DNA of 64,000 nucleotides, from NCBI RefSeq assembly GCF_013035315.1, contig NZ_WQHP01000001.1, positions 806,001-870,000 on the forward strand. The letters are read 5' to 3'. The notes under the pieces are model-generated. The model was not told where the DNA came from. It did no database searches and saw nothing but the letters and a program-made list of their open reading frames with translations. Positions within the stretch are counted from its first letter, which is position 1. Every line of letters starts with the position of its first letter. Below, piece after piece: positions 17,514-25,775 of this stretch. A program made the position numbers and the translations under genes. The DNA comes from Ruegeria arenilitoris. Its GTDB lineage: Bacteria; Pseudomonadota; Alphaproteobacteria; Rhodobacterales; Rhodobacteraceae.

Positions 17514-18686
17514 GTGGACCAGACGACAAGACATACTGATCGCGACCGCAGCCGGGCCGTCCGAACCTTTGCGAACACAATCCGTGATCCCCAACCTGAG
17601 AACCTACGCGATTTATGGCATACCGCGGGTCAAAGTGGCCTGTTCAGTTATCTGGTGCCCTCCTCAGACGGAGGATCAGGGGATAATGCCAGCGAACTTG
17701 TCGAAGACATGCTTGATTTTGGCGAGCACTGTTCGGATGGCGGGTTCGCGATGGCCGTTCTTTCCCACGTCCTGACCATCCAAAAACCACTACTTGGGTT
17801 TGCAAGCCCTGAAATCCGCCAGCACTACATCCCGCGCCTATTAGCCGGCGACCTGATCGGAGCCTTTGCCCTGACCGAGCCCGCCTCGGGGTCTGATGCG
17901 CTGTCCCTGACCACTACAGCCGCCCCTAAAGACGGCGGGTATGTGCTGAACGGGCACAAGTCGTTTGTCGGGATGGGACCGATTTGCGATTTCGCGATCG
18001 TCTTCGCCCAAACCGACCCGGACAAAGGGCGGTGGGGCCTATCGGCCTTCGTTGTGACCGCCAACGATCCGGGGTTCCTGCGGGGCGATCGGAAGGAAAA
18101 GCTGGGGCTGAACACATCCCCAATCGGCCAGTTGGAATTCCGCGACTGCTGGATACCCGAAACACGCCGGATCGGACCAGAGGGCGCAGGGGCCAACATC
18201 ATTCAAACAACGCTCGACTGGGAGCGTTGTTTTATCCTGACCGCTCAGGTCGGGGCGATGCGCCGTCAATTGGCGGAATGCGTTGAGTTCGCCGCGTCGC
18301 GGCATCAGTTCGGCAAACCCATCTCTGCGTTTCAGTCGGTTTCAAACCGCCTTGCAGATATGCGTGTTCGCCTAGAAACCTGCGAACTGATGCTGGCGCG
18401 CGCAGCCCAGCTTTATGACTCAAGCCAGCCGCTCAGCCAGTTTGCAGCCATGGCGAACCTGCACATTTCCGAGGCCTGCCTGAGTTCTAGCATCGACGCG
18501 ATGCGTACCTTTGGCGGGCGCGGATACCTTAAGGGATCGAATTCCAGCGCTGACGTGACCGATGCCCTGGGCGGCGTCATCTATTCCGGCACCTCGGACA
18601 TTCAGCGCGAGATCATTGCAAAGATGGAGCTTGGGCAAAGACCCCAACCCCAAAAAGTTGGAGACGGGACCAATGGCAGTAACTGA
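17514..18686 (+). CDS. acyl-CoA dehydrogenase-like oxidase, probably acting on a carrier-bound aminoacyl group
   Basis: A 390-residue FAD flavoprotein of the acyl-CoA dehydrogenase fold: FALTEPASGSDA in the middle beta domain, RHQFGKPISAFQSV and the FGGRGYL helix region. The usual catalytic Glu of the YEGTS motif is replaced (YSGTSD, Ser358). Instead Glu237 lies in TTLDWER, the position used by isovaleryl-CoA dehydrogenase and by prolyl-carrier-protein oxidases such as PltE. The start is GTG at 17514; an in-frame TGA lies five codons upstream. It is the first gene of the NRPS operon and overlaps the HupE-like gene by 14 bases. With the stand-alone A domain and free PCP it probably oxidises the loaded amino acid. 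Confidence 0.85.
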   Translation: MDQTTRHTDRDRSRAVRTFANTIRDPQPENLRDLWHTAGQSGLFSYLVPSSDGGSGDNASELVEDMLDFGEHCSDGGFAMAVLSHVLTIQKPLLGFASPEIRQHYIPRLLAGDLIGAFALTEPASGSDALSLTTTAAPKDGGYVLNGHKSFVGMGPICDFAIVFAQTDPDKGRWGLSAFVVTANDPGFLRGDRKEKLGLNTSPIGQLEFRDCWIPETRRIGPEGAGANIIQTTLDWERCFILTAQVGAMRRQLAECVEFAASRHQFGKPISAFQSVSNRLADMRVRLETCELMLARAAQLYDSSQPLSQFAAMANLHISEACLSSSIDAMRTFGGRGYLKGSNSSADVTDALGGVIYSGTSDIQREIIAKMELGQRPQPQKVGDGTNGSN

Positions 18687-19923
18687 ATGCAAGATCATGG
18701 CCTGCCCAGCGCCTCGCAGAACCCCCATGACAATGGGTCTGGCAGCGCTGTTTCTCTGGCTTTGTACCTTCTTTTTGACGGCCCTCGCCACTCCGGCATA
18801 CGCCCACAGGGTCAATGAGACCTATGTCTATTTCGACGTGACAGAAAACACGTTGAGCGGCCGCATCGAAGTCACACTGACCGACCTCGCCCGAATTCAG
18901 CAAGGTCTGCCTCAGGTCGAAAACGCGCTGACAGAGGATGAAGTGCGCGCGACGCAAACCGCGTTCTTCGACTATTTCAAAGATCGGTTGCAGTTGTCCG
19001 CCAACGACCAACCCTACCAGATAGACTTCGACGACATCACCTTCTTTGGCTCGTCCATCGACACCTTCGCACAGTTTCATTTCAACGTGCTTGACGTCGA
19101 CAGAACTCCGACCACGATCCAGATATCCTATGACGGCTTGCTGGATGTCGATCCCGGCCATCGCGGCTTTGCGTTGATCGGCAGTAACAGCCGAAACGGG
19201 ATGGATGAGAACGAGGCCTATATCTCGCTGGTTTTCGCGCCCGGGGACGGCACGAAAGACCTTTATCTGAACGACGAACCGATCAAGGATATTGCGCGCT
19301 CTTTCTTTGAATATGGTGTCTGGCACATCTGGCTGGGGTTTGACCACCTGCTGTTTTTGGTGACGCTTCTGCTGGCCGCAGTTATGCGGATTGACAACGA
19401 CCATTGGGTGCCCTCGGACAGTATCCGTGACAGCCTGTGGCAAGCCGTCAAGGTCGTAACGCTCTTTACCATCGCCAATACCATCGCGCTGAGCCTTGCG
19501 ACCTTCGGAATCATCACCCTTCCCGTGACCCTGGTCGAAGCTGTTATCGCCCTGTCTATCGCCGCAGTGGCGTTGGGCAACCTTATCCCTCGCTTTCACG
19601 CAAGCGTCTGGAAACTGGCCATTCTGTTCGGCATTTTCCACGGGTTCGGCTTTGCTAATGTGCTGGAACCACTTGGGTTGGACGCCTCTCGCAAAGCGAC
19701 GGGATTGGCCACGTTCAACATCGGGATCGAGATCGGGCAGCTCGCCGTAGTTATGGTGTTGTTCCCAATCTTCTTCATCTTGCGTCGCCTGACCGCCTAT
19801 CGAGTCGTCTTTCTGCAATTTGGTTCGATTGCCCTGATCGCAGTATCGGTCCTTTGGTTCCTTGATCGGACCATTGGCTGGTTCCCACAAGTCGCAGCCA
19901 CTGCTTCCTCGGTGATCCAGTGA
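18673..19923 (+). CDS. HupE/UreJ-family membrane protein
   Basis: A 416-residue protein with a signal peptide-like N-terminus (hydrophobic stretch LAALFLWLCTFFLTALATPA then AYA-H), a periplasmic domain of about 170 residues, and a C-terminal HupE/UreJ domain of six or so membrane helices. The family motif HxWxGxDH is seen in WHIWLGFDHLL, with a second His in GIFHGFGFANVL. Family members are linked to nickel or other metal uptake for hydrogenase and urease. The start at 18673 is preferred for GGAG upstream; ATGs at 18697 and 18727 are alternatives. It overlaps the oxidase gene by 14 bases and the A-domain gene by one (TGATG), so it is co-translated with the NRPS genes. Metal transport or membrane support for the pathway is inference. 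Confidence 0.82.
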   Translation: MAVTECKIMACPAPRRTPMTMGLAALFLWLCTFFLTALATPAYAHRVNETYVYFDVTENTLSGRIEVTLTDLARIQQGLPQVENALTEDEVRATQTAFFDYFKDRLQLSANDQPYQIDFDDITFFGSSIDTFAQFHFNVLDVDRTPTTIQISYDGLLDVDPGHRGFALIGSNSRNGMDENEAYISLVFAPGDGTKDLYLNDEPIKDIARSFFEYGVWHIWLGFDHLLFLVTLLLAAVMRIDNDHWVPSDSIRDSLWQAVKVVTLFTIANTIALSLATFGIITLPVTLVEAVIALSIAAVALGNLIPRFHASVWKLAILFGIFHGFGFANVLEPLGLDASRKATGLATFNIGIEIGQLAVVMVLFPIFFILRRLTAYRVVFLQFGSIALIAVSVLWFLDRTIGWFPQVAATASSVIQ

Positions 19924-21428
19924 TGGAGAAGGCGGTGTTTCTGGATGACGCGCTCAGGCACAATGCGCAAACGACACCCGACGCTGCCGCGGTCCGGATG
20001 CTGGGTCGTGCTACGACCTACGCAGAACTCGACGGCCATGTAGACAAGATCGCACACGCCCTGCTGGATCGGGGCATCGGTCGAGGAGACCGAGTGGTCA
20101 TCTGTTCGATCAAAAGCGTGGAAACCATCGCCTCGATCTATGCGATCCTTCGCGTCGGAGGGACTTACGTACCGATTGACCCTGCAGCCCCGGCCGAGCG
20201 CGCCTTGGCCCAACTGTCCGCAGCTTCGCCCAAGATGGTCCTGACTGATACGGTCCGACTGCCAAAGTTTTCTGACGCAGTACCCGAAGTTCAACTACTG
20301 GACATCTCTGAACCTTTGCCAGCCGACCCGCGGATATTGCCGATCCCGCAAAGAGACGAACAGGACCCGGCTTACATCCTGATGACGTCTGGCACTACCG
20401 GAACGCCAAAAGGCATTGTCCATACGCACAAGAGTGGCCTGGTTTACGCGAAGATGGCTGCCGATTTATGCGGGTTGCGCGCCTCGGACCGGGTCAGCCA
20501 CCACACGCCTGTGCATTTCGATATGTCGATTTTCGACATTTTTAGCACGGCCCAAGCTGGTGCTTGCGCGGTGATCATCCCTGAAATGCACGCAAAACTG
20601 CCCGCAACCCTTTCCGAGCTTACAGAACACGAGAAGATCACCGTTTGGTATTCGGTCCCCCATGCCCTGATCCAAATGGTCGAACGCGGCGCGCTGGACA
20701 GCCGCGATCTCGGGGGCTTGCGGGTCGTTATGTTCGCCGGTGAGAAAATGCCCCCTGCCGCGTTGAAGGCGTTTTCCCAGTACACCCCAAACGCTATCTT
20801 CCTGAATGCCTATGGCCCGACCGAAACCAATCACTGCACCACGGCCAAGCTGACGCATGCAGATCTGGACGGGACAAGCCCAATTCCAATCGGCCACCCA
20901 GACACTGGCGTGACCGCGCGTATTGGTACTGAAGCAGAGGATGCCGAAACAGGAGAGTTATTGATCGCCGCAGATCAGGTCATGCTGGAATACTGGAACG
21001 CGCCAAACCTGACCGACGCATCGTTCTGTACTTTGCCCGACACGCACGGCGTTACCCGCAGATTCTACCGGACCGGTGACATCGTGCGCCGTGTGCCCGA
21101 CAAGGGACTGATTTTGATCGGCCGCAAGGATCGTCAGATCAAGCTCCGAGGTTTTCGGATCGAGTTGGACGAAGTCGAACTGGCACTGGTTAACGCGCCC
21201 ACGGTTACCGAAGCAGTTGCAGTCGTGGTCAGTGACGAAATCCGCGCCTTTGTAACAGGTGGCACGCCCGAGGACGTTGTAGATGTGCGGTCCCACATCC
21301 AAGGCATCCTGCCCCGCTATGCCGTGCCGCATCACATCACGTGGCTAGCAGATATGCCGCGCACGTCGACGGGCAAGATAGATCGGGCAAAGCTTACAGG
21401 GAAAGACGATGAACAACACGCAGCATGA
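19923..21428 (+). CDS. stand-alone NRPS adenylation domain (amino acid-PCP ligase)
   Basis: A 501-residue A domain: A3 MTSGTTGTPKG (from T155), A4 HFDMSIFDIFS, A5 NAYGPTE (from N295), A7 YRTGDIV, A8 RQIKLRGFRIE and A10 STGKIDR with the catalytic Lys. There is no attached carrier domain; the free PCP gene follows with a 20-base overlap. The layout and the run ITVWYSVPHALIQM resemble the proline-activating ligases of pyrrole starter pathways (PltF, AnaC type). My by-eye pocket reading is D-M-F-Y-M-A-A-H-C-K, which shares D, Y278, A301 and C331 with the code I recall for PltF but differs elsewhere, so proline is only one candidate. Confidence 0.9.
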   Translation: MEKAVFLDDALRHNAQTTPDAAAVRMLGRATTYAELDGHVDKIAHALLDRGIGRGDRVVICSIKSVETIASIYAILRVGGTYVPIDPAAPAERALAQLSAASPKMVLTDTVRLPKFSDAVPEVQLLDISEPLPADPRILPIPQRDEQDPAYILMTSGTTGTPKGIVHTHKSGLVYAKMAADLCGLRASDRVSHHTPVHFDMSIFDIFSTAQAGACAVIIPEMHAKLPATLSELTEHEKITVWYSVPHALIQMVERGALDSRDLGGLRVVMFAGEKMPPAALKAFSQYTPNAIFLNAYGPTETNHCTTAKLTHADLDGTSPIPIGHPDTGVTARIGTEAEDAETGELLIAADQVMLEYWNAPNLTDASFCTLPDTHGVTRRFYRTGDIVRRVPDKGLILIGRKDRQIKLRGFRIELDEVELALVNAPTVTEAVAVVVSDEIRAFVTGGTPEDVVDVRSHIQGILPRYAVPHHITWLADMPRTSTGKIDRAKLTGKDDEQHAA

Positions 21429-21660
21429 AACACAACGCCAGGCTGTCCGCAGTTACGTGCACGGTACTTTGCTGGGCGGCCAAACGGTTTCGGATGATGA
21501 AGAGCTGTTGCTGAGTGGCATGGTCGACTCGCTGGGTGTCATGTCGCTGGTTTCGTTCATCGAACAAACCTACGGGATTGAGATTCCCTTCGAAGATGTG
21601 ACCCTAGAAAATCTCTGCTCGATCACAGCAATTTCCAGATATGCCGATGGTCGTGCCTGA
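21409..21660 (+). CDS. free peptidyl/acyl carrier protein
   Basis: An 83-residue acidic carrier protein. The phosphopantetheine attachment Ser is S41 in SGMVDSLGVMSLV. It starts inside the A-domain gene (20-base overlap) and its end overlaps the possible start of the C-A-PCP synthetase, so the three are tightly coupled. It should be loaded by the stand-alone A domain, present the amino acid to the acyl-CoA-dehydrogenase-like oxidase, and pass the product to the condensation domain of the next protein. No phosphopantetheinyl transferase is encoded in the window. Confidence 0.92.
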   Translation: MNNTQHETQRQAVRSYVHGTLLGGQTVSDDEELLLSGMVDSLGVMSLVSFIEQTYGIEIPFEDVTLENLCSITAISRYADGRA

Positions 21661-24600
21661 CATGTCTGGTCAGTCGTATCATCTATCCGAAAGTCAGCTC
21701 AGGTTCTGGAAGGGTCATCGCCTGCAACCGGATATGCCGATCTACAACATGGCTTGGCGGTTTGAACTACAGCTCGACTTGGATCCCGACCTGTTTAAAA
21801 AGGCATTCCAAGGGGCGGTGCAGGACAATGAGATCCTGCGCGCTGTGTTTCGCGAAGGGCCGGACGGGCCTTATCAGGTCGCGCAGGCGATGCCGGATGA
21901 TCTGTTGGAGCACATCGACCTCAGCCAATCTGCAGAACCAGCGGCATCGCTGCACGAGCACCTTAAATCATGGACACAAGCCGCGTTTGATCTGGAACGC
22001 GAGCCACTGCGCAGCCAACTGATCAAGCTATCCGATACGCACTGGGTCTGGGCTCTCTGCCAGCATCACATCCTGTGCGACGCGCAATCCGGCGCGCTTT
22101 TGTTTGATCATGTCTCTCGCCGGTATTCGGCCTTGATGCAGGACGAGATATACCGGGCCGATCCTCTTCCACGCTTTTTTGACCGCCTGCCGACCCCAAA
22201 GTCGGACCCGATCCCGGTCGCAACTCCGCATCCCCCAACCGCTCCTTACGGAAGTGCAGCCAAGCGCAGAGGATATTCCCAACGCCTTCCCGTGCCGCTG
22301 GATGCCGACACTGCTCAGAAACTCGACAATGCAACCGAACGACCCGAGTTCCGTCTGTTCACCTCTGACCTGTCGAAACTGGCGATCTACCTGACCGCCT
22401 ATCTTGGGTATCTGCACAGGGTCACGGGGGATGATCAGATCACCATCGGCCTGCCCTCTCATAACCGGCTGACAGGTCAAGACAAAAAGACCATGGGGCC
22501 ATTTGTCGAAGTTTTGCCTTTTATCGTGGAAATCAGCCCTGATGAACCGATTTTGGACCTACATGCAAAGGTAAAGACTGCGCTCGGAGCGTTTCTTCGG
22601 CAGGCAAAGCCCGGTGCCGTCGCGGCCATGGACACGTCGGCCATCAGCGCCGTGTGCAACTACATTCAAGCTGAATTCCCGGACATTGCCGGGCATCCAG
22701 CTGATGTTCAGTGGCTGCACAGCGGTGCGCACGACGCCGCCCATGCCATGCGATTGCACATTACGGATTTCAGAGGCGACGGCAAGCCGCAACTGTATCT
22801 GGATGTCCACGATGAAATCTTGGAAGCAGTTGACCCCGAGCATGTCCAACACCACTTTGCGCGAGTTTTGGCGGCCACCCTTGAGGCCCCGGAAACGCCC
22901 CTAGATGCAGTGGATATGGCTGCGTGCGCGCAGGATCAGGCCATCGTTTTTGGGCCATCAGAGCCTGAAGATTTGCCTTCCACGGTGCTTGAGGCTTTTG
23001 CCGCTCAGGTCGCCAAGACACCAGATACCTTTGCGATGTGTCAGGCCGACCAGCAGATTACCTACGCGCAACTCAATGCGCAGAGTGACCGGGTCGCATC
23101 CTATCTTGCAGCCTTGGGCATCGCACGGGGATCATCAATCGCCGTCCACATGCCCCGTTCGACTGCATTTGTGCAGGTCGTACTGGGTATCCTTAAGGCC
23201 GGGTGCAACTTTGTCCCAATTGCCGCTAACACGCCTTTTGCGCGGGTCGATCAGATCATCAGAAGCGCCGAGGCCGCAGCGGTATTTGTCGCCCCACAGG
23301 ATGACCGCACATTCCCTTGCCAGATTTTGACCGCAGCAACGGCAACGTCGGAAGACCCACTGGATGTCTCGCCACCGCAAGGGAGCGAACGGGCTTACGT
23401 CCTGTTCACCTCTGGCTCTACCGGTGTGCCTAAGGGGGTTGAGGTCAGCCATGCCGAGCTGTCGCGATACATCCACTGGGCCGCCGATACGTTCGGCGAC
23501 ACCCCCGCCCCGTCCTACGCGTTCTTTTCGTCGATCTCGTTCGATCTAACGCTAACCTCTCTGTTCGCGCCGTTGATCAGCGGCGGCACGATCCACGTAT
23601 ACCCCGAGCGTGCAGACCCCGATCTTGCCGTGCTGGATGTGTTCGCCGAGGACGCGGTGGATGTGGTAAAGCTAACCCCGTCGCACTTGGCGCTGGCCTG
23701 CAAGCAGGGCCGTCCGGTTGAGCGTATTCAAACGCTTGTGCTGGGTGGCGAAAACCTGACGTCGCAACTCTGCCTTATGGCGGCTAAGGTCCTGTCCCCG
23801 TCCCTGAAGCTTATCAACGAATACGGCCCGACCGAAGCAGTGGTCGGCGCAATGCACCACGCCTTTGATCCCGCCGCAGACACCAAAGCCTCGGTTCAGA
23901 TTGGAATCCCCGCAGATGGAGTCTCAATCAGTGTTCGAGACGCGGGCATGAACCTATGCCCCATCGGTGTAACCGGCGAAATCGTGATCGGTGGTCGGTT
24001 GGCCGAAGGCTATTTGGGTGATCTATCCAAAACCGCAGCAAAGTTCCTGGACGATCCGAAAGCGATCCAAGGGAAAGTTTATCGCAGCGGTGACATCGGT
24101 CGGATCAACCGCGACGGCAGCTTTGACTACCTTGGCCGCGCGGATCAGCAGATCAAGATTGGTGGTATCCGGTTCGAAACTGCCGAGTTTGATCGCGTGC
24201 TACGCCAAATCCCCGGTGTGAATGCCGTTCATGTGTCATTTGGGCACCCGACCTCAGATTTGGGTAGCACCCAACAGTGCCGAACCTGCGGTCTGACCGA
24301 TGCCGTACCCGGTGTTGAATTTGCAGATGATGACTTATGCGGAGTATGCGCAGAGTTCGAAAGCTACAAGGATCGCGCCCAGGCCTATTTCCGCGACGAA
24401 CCCGCTCTGCAAAGCCAGATCACGCGTGCAGCCGAGACACGTCGCGGAGGCTACGACGCCGTGATGATGCTAAGCGGCGGCAAAGACAGCACCTATGCGG
24501 CTTACCGGCTGGCCGACTACACCTCTCGCGTTTTGGCCGTGACACTGGACAACGGCTATATCTCAGAACAGTCGAAGACCAATATTCAAAGGGTTGTCAA

Positions 24601-25774
24601 AGACCTGGGCTGGGATCATCGCTATCTCAGCACGGACAAGATGAACCAGATTTTTGTCGACAGTCTGAAAGCGCATTCCAACGTGTGCCAGGGGTGCTTC
24701 AAGGCGCTCTACACTCTGGCTTTTCGCACGGCCCTGTCCGAAGGTGCGCCCTTGGTTGTCACAGGTCTGTCCCGAGGACAGTTCTTTGAAACGCGCCTGA
24801 CCCCGGACTTGTTCCGAAACGCAGCCCCCACTTGTGAGCAGCTGGATGACATGGTCACCAAGGCGCGCAAAGCCTATCACGCAGAAGATGATGAGCTGTC
24901 CAGGCTTTTGGAAACCGAAGACCTGAAGGACGGCGACTTCCTGAACCGGGTCGAAGTGTTGGACATCTACCGCTATATTGATGTCCCCGTGTCCGAGATT
25001 TACGACTTTCTCGATACCCGCACTGCGTGGCAGCGACCGGCTGATACAGGACGTTCGACCAATTGTCTGATCAACGATGCCGGCATCTACTTGCACAAGT
25101 CCCGCGAGGGGTATCACAACTATGCCCTGCCCTATTCCTGGGACGTACGCATGGGCCACAAAACGCGCGCGCAGGCTCTGGACGAGTTGAATGACGAAAT
25201 CGATACCCAGAGGGTCGAAGCGATCCTTGAGGAGATTGGTTTTGACGAACCTGTCACACCACAAAACCTCAGCGTGTATGTGGCGGGTCAAGGCTTTACA
25301 GAACAGGATGTCTGGGAGGCATTGCAGGCGCATTTCCCACGCGCGATGTTGCCGGACTCGGTGTTTGTTCTTCCGGATATGCCGCTGAATACCAACGGTA
25401 AGGTCGATCCTTCCCGACTTCCCAAAGGGCGAAGCCGCGGGCGAGACGATGCGGATTTCGTTGCCCCCAGAAATGAAATGGAACAGCGCCTGGCCAGCAT
25501 TCTGGCGACAGCGCTCGGCGCATCTCGCGTCAGCGTGACCCAGGACTTTTTCGATCTTGGCGTCGACAGCCTGACAGCCATCGAGATCGCGGTTAAAGCC
25601 AATGAAAACGGACTGCCCCTGCCGGCCACGTCCCTGTTTGAATACCGGACCATTCGCGCCTTGGCAGAGCATGCCGATCACCTGCCCGCCACCACATCTG
25701 CCGAAGGTGAAAATGAGGCGCTGATCGATCTGGACGACGATGACCTTTCAAGCATCACGGAGGCATTGAGCTGA
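21641..25774 (+). CDS. NRPS: C - interrupted A (PP-loop ATPase insert) - PCP
   Basis: A 1377-residue synthetase. The C domain (about 10-430) has H142-H143-x3-D147, with Ala in place of the motif Gly. The A domain has A3 TSGSTGVPKG (590-599), A5 NEYGPTE (from 726), A7 YRSGDIG (from 814) and A8 QIKIGGIRFE (about 837-846). About residues 872-1205 are an insert: a zinc-ribbon-like CXXC pair (C880/C883, C900/C903), the PP-loop SGGKDS (945-950) and a third CXXC (C1016/C1019), matching N-acetyl-sugar amidotransferase (WbuX/PseA/LegM-type) PP-loop enzymes. The A domain resumes at N1209, with A10 NTNGKVD (from 1250), then a PCP with S1310 in GVDSL. The pocket read by eye is D-L-T-K-V-G-E-V-G-K, close to the Asn code. 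The start is 21641 or ATG 21662; neither has a good ribosome site. Confidence 0.93.
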   Translation: MPMVVPDMSGQSYHLSESQLRFWKGHRLQPDMPIYNMAWRFELQLDLDPDLFKKAFQGAVQDNEILRAVFREGPDGPYQVAQAMPDDLLEHIDLSQSAEPAASLHEHLKSWTQAAFDLEREPLRSQLIKLSDTHWVWALCQHHILCDAQSGALLFDHVSRRYSALMQDEIYRADPLPRFFDRLPTPKSDPIPVATPHPPTAPYGSAAKRRGYSQRLPVPLDADTAQKLDNATERPEFRLFTSDLSKLAIYLTAYLGYLHRVTGDDQITIGLPSHNRLTGQDKKTMGPFVEVLPFIVEISPDEPILDLHAKVKTALGAFLRQAKPGAVAAMDTSAISAVCNYIQAEFPDIAGHPADVQWLHSGAHDAAHAMRLHITDFRGDGKPQLYLDVHDEILEAVDPEHVQHHFARVLAATLEAPETPLDAVDMAACAQDQAIVFGPSEPEDLPSTVLEAFAAQVAKTPDTFAMCQADQQITYAQLNAQSDRVASYLAALGIARGSSIAVHMPRSTAFVQVVLGILKAGCNFVPIAANTPFARVDQIIRSAEAAAVFVAPQDDRTFPCQILTAATATSEDPLDVSPPQGSERAYVLFTSGSTGVPKGVEVSHAELSRYIHWAADTFGDTPAPSYAFFSSISFDLTLTSLFAPLISGGTIHVYPERADPDLAVLDVFAEDAVDVVKLTPSHLALACKQGRPVERIQTLVLGGENLTSQLCLMAAKVLSPSLKLINEYGPTEAVVGAMHHAFDPAADTKASVQIGIPADGVSISVRDAGMNLCPIGVTGEIVIGGRLAEGYLGDLSKTAAKFLDDPKAIQGKVYRSGDIGRINRDGSFDYLGRADQQIKIGGIRFETAEFDRVLRQIPGVNAVHVSFGHPTSDLGSTQQCRTCGLTDAVPGVEFADDDLCGVCAEFESYKDRAQAYFRDEPALQSQITRAAETRRGGYDAVMMLSGGKDSTYAAYRLADYTSRVLAVTLDNGYISEQSKTNIQRVVKDLGWDHRYLSTDKMNQIFVDSLKAHSNVCQGCFKALYTLAFRTALSEGAPLVVTGLSRGQFFETRLTPDLFRNAAPTCEQLDDMVTKARKAYHAEDDELSRLLETEDLKDGDFLNRVEVLDIYRYIDVPVSEIYDFLDTRTAWQRPADTGRSTNCLINDAGIYLHKSREGYHNYALPYSWDVRMGHKTRAQALDELNDEIDTQRVEAILEEIGFDEPVTPQNLSVYVAGQGFTEQDVWEALQAHFPRAMLPDSVFVLPDMPLNTNGKVDPSRLPKGRSRGRDDADFVAPRNEMEQRLASILATALGASRVSVTQDFFDLGVDSLTAIEIAVKANENGLPLPATSLFEYRTIRALAEHADHLPATTSAEGENEALIDLDDDDLSSITEALS

Positions 25775-25775
25775 C

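Noticed and set aside
18613..19890. 425-codon open frame on the minus strand
   Set aside because: Antisense to the HupE-like gene, with low-complexity charged sequence and no domain.
24260..25265. PP-loop segment as a separate gene or a frameshift/assembly fusion
   Set aside because: One uninterrupted frame runs from C domain to PCP, and A_sub resumes correctly after the insert with A9, A10 and PCP, as in known interrupted A domains.
24563..25681. 372-codon open frame opposite the PP-loop/A/PCP part of the NRPS
   Set aside because: The sense strand has continuous conserved motifs; the antisense translation has none.
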